A DNA stretch of 64,000 nt from Lateolabrax maculatus (taxonomy: Eukaryota; Chordata; Actinopteri; Acropomatiformes; Lateolabracidae): NCBI GenBank assembly GCA_031216445.1, contig CM062201.1:3066001-3130000 (forward strand). The letters run 5' to 3'. A program made the translations under genes and the position numbers. The notes under the pieces were generated by a model. The model was not told the DNA's origin. It worked only from the letters and a program-made list of their open reading frames with translations, and did no database searches. Below, piece after piece: positions 61,201 to 64,000 of this stretch (position 1 is the first letter of the stretch; each line of letters opens with the position of its first letter).

Positions 61201-63583
61201 GCCAGGTCAGCCTCCTGATGAAGACACAGACACACAGGTGACATGGGGACACAGTACACGGTGTCGAGCAGCATGGAGGTTTGAACATCCACATCATTCA
61301 CATGAGACAAAATCTGTTAGCAGCTGATGTAACGCCATTTCACTTTACATTTGAGCATGTGCATACCAAAAACTGCACACAGCATGTTTGCCCCCAAGTT
61401 GGGGTGGCCGTGGCTCAGTGGTAGAGCAGGGTCGTCCAATAACCCAAGGTTGGAGGTTCGATCCCTGCTCTCCCTCCCGAAGATTGTCAGTCCACCTACT
61501 TGCCACGGCCGAGGTGCCCTTGAGCAAGGCACCGCACCCCTAATTGCTCCCCGGGCGCTGTGAACTGCTGCCCACCGCTCCAGTGTGAATATGGCACCTG
61601 TCTCTTTGTGTGACCCTGTGCATGTGTGTGTTCGTACAGGTGCCACTGGATGGGTTAAATGCAGAGAAACAATTTCACTGCTGTGATTAATAAAGTTAAA
61701 TAAAAAAAAAAAAAAAGAAGAGAGTTTGTGTCCGGACAAATGTTTTTGAGAAAGCATATACCAAAACAAAGCACCTGTAATTTTATCCGAAGGTAAGGTA
61801 ATCTCTGGAATACATTGTAGCCACACAAATACAAAATAATGCATTCAAACAATTAAATTGTAATTGTAAATAAATAGGGAAGTGTTACATGAGAAATAAA
61901 AAAATAAGTAATTTAAAAATAAATAATGAATAAAGAGGAATATATAATTAAAAAAGTACTGAAATTATTTAATTATTAAAACTCAAATTATTATTGTGTT
62001 ATTATATTATTCTCATTAAACAGACTTTTGAAAAATGTCTCACAATAACGAGCTGAGTTTTAATCATTTACTAAAATACTTAATAATGTATTGGTTGGTT
62101 TATACATTTCAGTCCATCTATTAACTTGATTATTTCTTTATTTCATTTTGAACAATTTGGGTTTCAATACACTGATACACAATTTCAGCTATGAGGTTTA
62201 CTGACGGCAACCTCTGTCATATCAAATTATCATACAAATTCTCAGGATCTCAGCCCTACTGTCATTTTAACCAATTTAGGGCTACTTAGATGCTTATAAG
62301 AATAGAAATATAGTAATAAAGAATAGAAATAAATATCTGATTTACATGACAACTCAGCAGGATCATGTTTGAGAAAAAACAAGCACAGTACATTACATAC
62401 AGCATATCAAACTACACACTCTAACATACATGTACTGCATAGTGACTGTATCACATTTTAAGTAGAGCCAGACAGTTGCCCACTGCATGACTTACCCCTC
62501 TGATGACCTCACCAATCATGCCGTTCCAGTTGCCGCTGGAATCCATGGCTCCATAGCGGTTGTCCTTCACCAGGTGCAGGTTGTACTTGAAGCCCAGCTT
62601 CTTGGAGAGCTCAGAGATCAGGTCGATGCAGTAGCCCTCCAGGTCAGAGCCTCGGCTCATGGTGTACGGGTCTAGCTGAGGAAACCGGACAAACAACCTT
62701 GTGTTATCACATTAGTGTGGGAGAACTGGGCTGAAGGAGCAACAAAGGGGACACAGTGCTTTGAAGATGAAGAGGATGTAGTTTTTTTTTTTTAAAAAAA
62801 AGGTGAAATTAAAGAGGTGTTTTTTAACTTAAATTTAGGAGTGGGGAAATCTCAGGAGGTGAATCAGGTTCATATTTACAAGATGTTAAAAACAATCGAA
62901 TTTTCATTCTTCATGTTTCCAGATCCAGGCCCCTTTTCCTGAAAGAACCTCAAAAGAAGTTGATTTCTATTGGAAACAGGTTGCTATTATCTCACTGGAC
63001 TGGAACATTCTTCCACTTGTTTACAGTGAAGAAGGTTTTTAGGACTCCATTAGAGACAGAAAGGCCATGATAAGAAGTTGAACATGGGTATTTTTTTACA
63101 GTATACAACTTGGGTCTCATTTCCTAGTTGTGACCATAATTTCTATCAGTAATGATATCGTTGTACTCACCAAAGTCGTTGGTGAGATCTGGCAAAACAA
63201 CGGCTCTGCTACAATAAAGTCAGCCAGGGCAAGAAAGACAAGCAGTCAGATGATCAGCCTGACTCCTGCATTTGGAGGTTGGACTGAAAGTGTGCAAACA
63301 ACTACAGCAAGTAAAGCAGGTGAACGTTGGACATAGAAGTCGGACTGACGGGGCTTCGTTTACGTCCTGTCTTATATCTTTAGTGATGTCACCACTATAG
63401 CAATCAACATGGTCAGTACAATTTTATTACCACTGGTAGAAATCATGGCCAAACTTGGTTGAGCCAAAATGACTCTGTTATAGTCTCACAGCTGCACAGG
63501 GCCATGGCCACCACGGCATTCTGGGCTAAAGGAGGCACAAAGAAAGAATACCTTTATAGTGGTGATGGATAACTCCTTGGCAT
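58131..63583 (-). CDS. Kainate-binding-protein-type glutamate receptor, 5' end missing
   Basis: Eight exons join in frame: 63552-63583, 62496-62675, 60991-61214, 60588-60685, 59627-59844, 59310-59529, 58473-58723, 58131-58229. They give 439 residues plus a stop. The order is S1 ligand-binding half (from LSITTIK/LDPYTMSRG), TM1 (MWVGVLIAFLLTGLCIFLV), pore loop (HSFWYITGALTLQG), TM3 (WWLFAVLLLACYFGN), S2 (…EAGSTMHFF…FAFIGEAV…) and TM4 (GLFLLLGLGLGVGLLLALL), with a short cytoplasmic tail. Ligand contacts PLTLTAVRE (Arg), GST and the S2 Glu are present, as is the S2 Cys pair (RYCKI, SSCMG). Known chick and frog kainate-binding proteins are about 480-490 residues with almost no amino-terminal domain, which fits. 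MSRGS, EGYCIDL and ADLAVAPLT are typical of them. The signal-peptide exon is not seen. Confidence 0.9.
58473..58723 (-). CDS. Receptor exon: S2 end and TM4
   Basis: SPLVKNLTIAILQLSESGEL, then KWWASSCMG (second disulfide Cys), then TM4 GLFLLLGLGLGVGLLLALL and the start of the tail RARSQAKDGK. Donor 'gtaggg' is phase 0. Without splicing the frame would run 36 more codons of unrelated sequence. Confidence 0.9.
59310..59529 (-). CDS. Receptor exon: S2
   Basis: NSNNPVYRRIYQHMERKKS to MRAYTIAAPL, ending in phase 1. It holds FAFIGEAVSLDLA, with the Glu that contacts the ligand amino group, and RYCKI, with the first Cys of the S2 disulfide. Acceptor 'tttcttccag', donor 'gtgagt'. Confidence 0.92.
59627..59844 (-). 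CDS. Receptor exon: TM3 and S2 start
   Basis: AGPHPKALSGRLVSAIWWLF begins TM3 and CYFGNLNATLHS replaces the canonical SYTANLAAFLT gate. SFEDLANQDMIDYGTVEAGS begins S2. Acceptor 'tcctctcag'. The donor looks like GC ('TTTAAG|gcacaa'), see findings. If a GT six bases on is used, two residues (AQ) are added without a frame change. Confidence 0.85.
60588..60685 (-). CDS. Receptor exon: pore loop
   Basis: 98 bp encoding ISPTEWAEPDTEEHS, then LLHSFWYITGALTLQ. The last bases complete a Gly with the next exon, giving LTLQG. Acceptor 'ttcctgcag', donor 'gtaaca'. Confidence 0.9.
60991..61214 (-). CDS. Receptor exon: S1 end and TM1
   Basis: EADLAVAPLTLTAVRE holds the Thr and Arg that bind the ligand carboxylate in this superfamily. 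TTPFMQTGIGFILRK follows and then TM1 (WVGVLIAFLLTGLCIFLVG). The acceptor is 'cttcatcag', the donor 'gtgagt' splits an Arg codon (phase 2). Confidence 0.92.
61401..61716 (+). mobile_element. tRNA-derived SINE in a receptor intron
   Basis: A-box TGGCTCAGTGGTAGAGC (61411-61427) and B-box GGTTCGATCCC (61455-61465) lie at tRNA spacing. A conserved SINE body follows ('cccttgagcaaggcacc', 'ctccccgggcgctgtgaac'), then a tail 'tgattaataaagtt' with an A-run at 61702-61716. It lies antisense to the receptor gene, 187 bp upstream of the TM1 exon. No clear target duplication. Confidence 0.85.
62496..62675 (-). CDS. Receptor exon: S1, first half
   Basis: 60 codons from LDPYTMSRG to GMIGEVIRG, phase 0 at both ends, acceptor 'tttcctcag', donor 'gtaagt'. 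EGYCIDLISELSKKLGF and RYGAMDSSGNWNGM are the family's typical S1 blocks. Confidence 0.92.
63552..63583 (-). CDS. Receptor exon 1 seen (32-bp microexon)
   Basis: After a pyrimidine-rich tract ending in 'cccattctag' the exon reads (x)AT then AKELSITTIK and stops at 'gtattc'. It enters in phase 1 and leaves in phase 0, which fits the next exon. LSITTIK followed by LDPY matches the invariant S1 start of kainate and AMPA receptors (LTVTTILEEPY) residue for residue in spacing. Confidence 0.75.
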
Positions 63584-64000
63584 CTAGAATGGGAAAAAAA
63601 AAAAAGCAAGGACCACAATTAATTCTGGATTCTTGGTATGTAGCAAGTCAACGTAATCAAGCATGAATATGAATACATAGATGTGAGGATTTAGTCTGAG
63701 CCGGTTCTTTGGCTGATTAGTGGTTTGGTTCCATGTTTACAAGCTTCCGTGCAGAGCAGCCTCTGAAAGCCTAATGAAGCGTATTGTTGCTTTGAGCCCC
63801 GTTCATGTGTTTATCTCTCAGCCACAGCGGTAAATAAACCAAACAGCCACCGGAGAACAATGACAGTGTTGTTGCCGGCTTTTTCAGGAGACTTGGAGAA
63901 AGGGGCTCCATACAGGTCGCGAGGTATAATCTCAGGTCGCCATTGTCCTTTCACCTCCCGTCCACTACGTAACCAAAGAAGGGGATGAGCCCCCCCCCTT
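63584..64000. other. Intron or upstream region of the receptor gene
   Basis: No convincing signal-peptide exon is visible. On the minus strand a long open stretch runs from about 63950 to 63750 (LRLYLATCMEPLSPSLLKK…), with a TGA just before it and no family motif. It may be repeat-derived. Confidence 0.35.

Noticed and set aside
61401..61470. A functional tRNA gene
   Set aside because: A and B boxes are present but the cloverleaf is not completed and the sequence runs on into a SINE body and A-tail.
61345..61844. Open frames across the SINE in the receptor intron
   Set aside because: They are reading frames of the SINE body and not genes.
63171..63208. 38-bp exon candidate before the S1 exon (…ISPTTL|gtgagt)
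   Set aside because: It has good splice signals, but joining it gives TTL-LDPY, one residue short of the family spacing. The microexon at 63552 gives the exact S1 start. The signal-peptide-like frame upstream contains a TGA.
1..64000. CRISPR arrays, operons, phage or bacterial mobile elements
   Set aside because: Nothing of the kind is seen; the repeats are microsatellites and eukaryotic transposons.

Overview
The window is vertebrate nuclear DNA, almost certainly from a teleost fish. The evidence is GT-AG introns in the one convincing gene, L2-clade LINEs of the fish type, a Tc1-like relic of a fish-typical family, tRNA-derived SINEs, many CA/GT microsatellites and very low gene density. 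Nothing looks bacterial: no operons, no CRISPR, no rRNA. I found one gene that looks functional, one degenerate kinase gene and a large amount of transposon debris. Most of the rest is AT-rich sequence in which I see no gene.

Layout. 1-4421: an L2-clade LINE with its 5' UTR, a broken ORF1 (zinc-finger-like start plus SGNH esterase) and a broken ORF2 (endonuclease plus reverse transcriptase). 4.4-25.5 kb: gene-free, with a terminal-inverted-repeat (TIR) element (13.6 kb), a Tc1-like relic (14.1-14.5 kb), a SINE (15.5 kb), two short L2 3' pieces (17.8 and 18.9 kb) and a piggyBac transposase fragment (23.6 kb). 25.57-27.33 kb: a 5'-truncated L2 with its TTGAC tail, carrying a 241-bp TIR element nested in its 3' UTR and flanked by a 9-bp target duplication. 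27.3-35.8 kb: repeats and microsatellites. 35.8-37.7 kb (minus): a HIPK-like protein kinase pseudogene. 37.7-57.3 kb: gene-free, with a CpG-rich patch at 42.1-42.3 kb, LINE-tail repeats and more copies of the TIR element.

58.1-63.6 kb (minus): the 3' part of an ionotropic glutamate receptor gene of the kainate-binding-protein type. Eight coding exons can be joined in frame, from the start of the ligand-binding domain through TM1, pore loop, TM3, S2 and TM4 to a stop and a plausible poly(A) signal. The signal-peptide exon and promoter are not seen and probably lie beyond position 64000. The protein should be a membrane protein that binds glutamate or kainate. Its pore and TM3 sequences depart from those of channel-forming subunits in the way kainate-binding proteins do.

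I did not find a clearly novel system. The best leads are the unusual splice sites and pore residues of the kainate-binding-protein gene, the kinase pseudogene with several separate inactivating lesions, the nested TIR element with a perfect 25-bp hairpin, and the recurrent breakpoint in three L2 copies.
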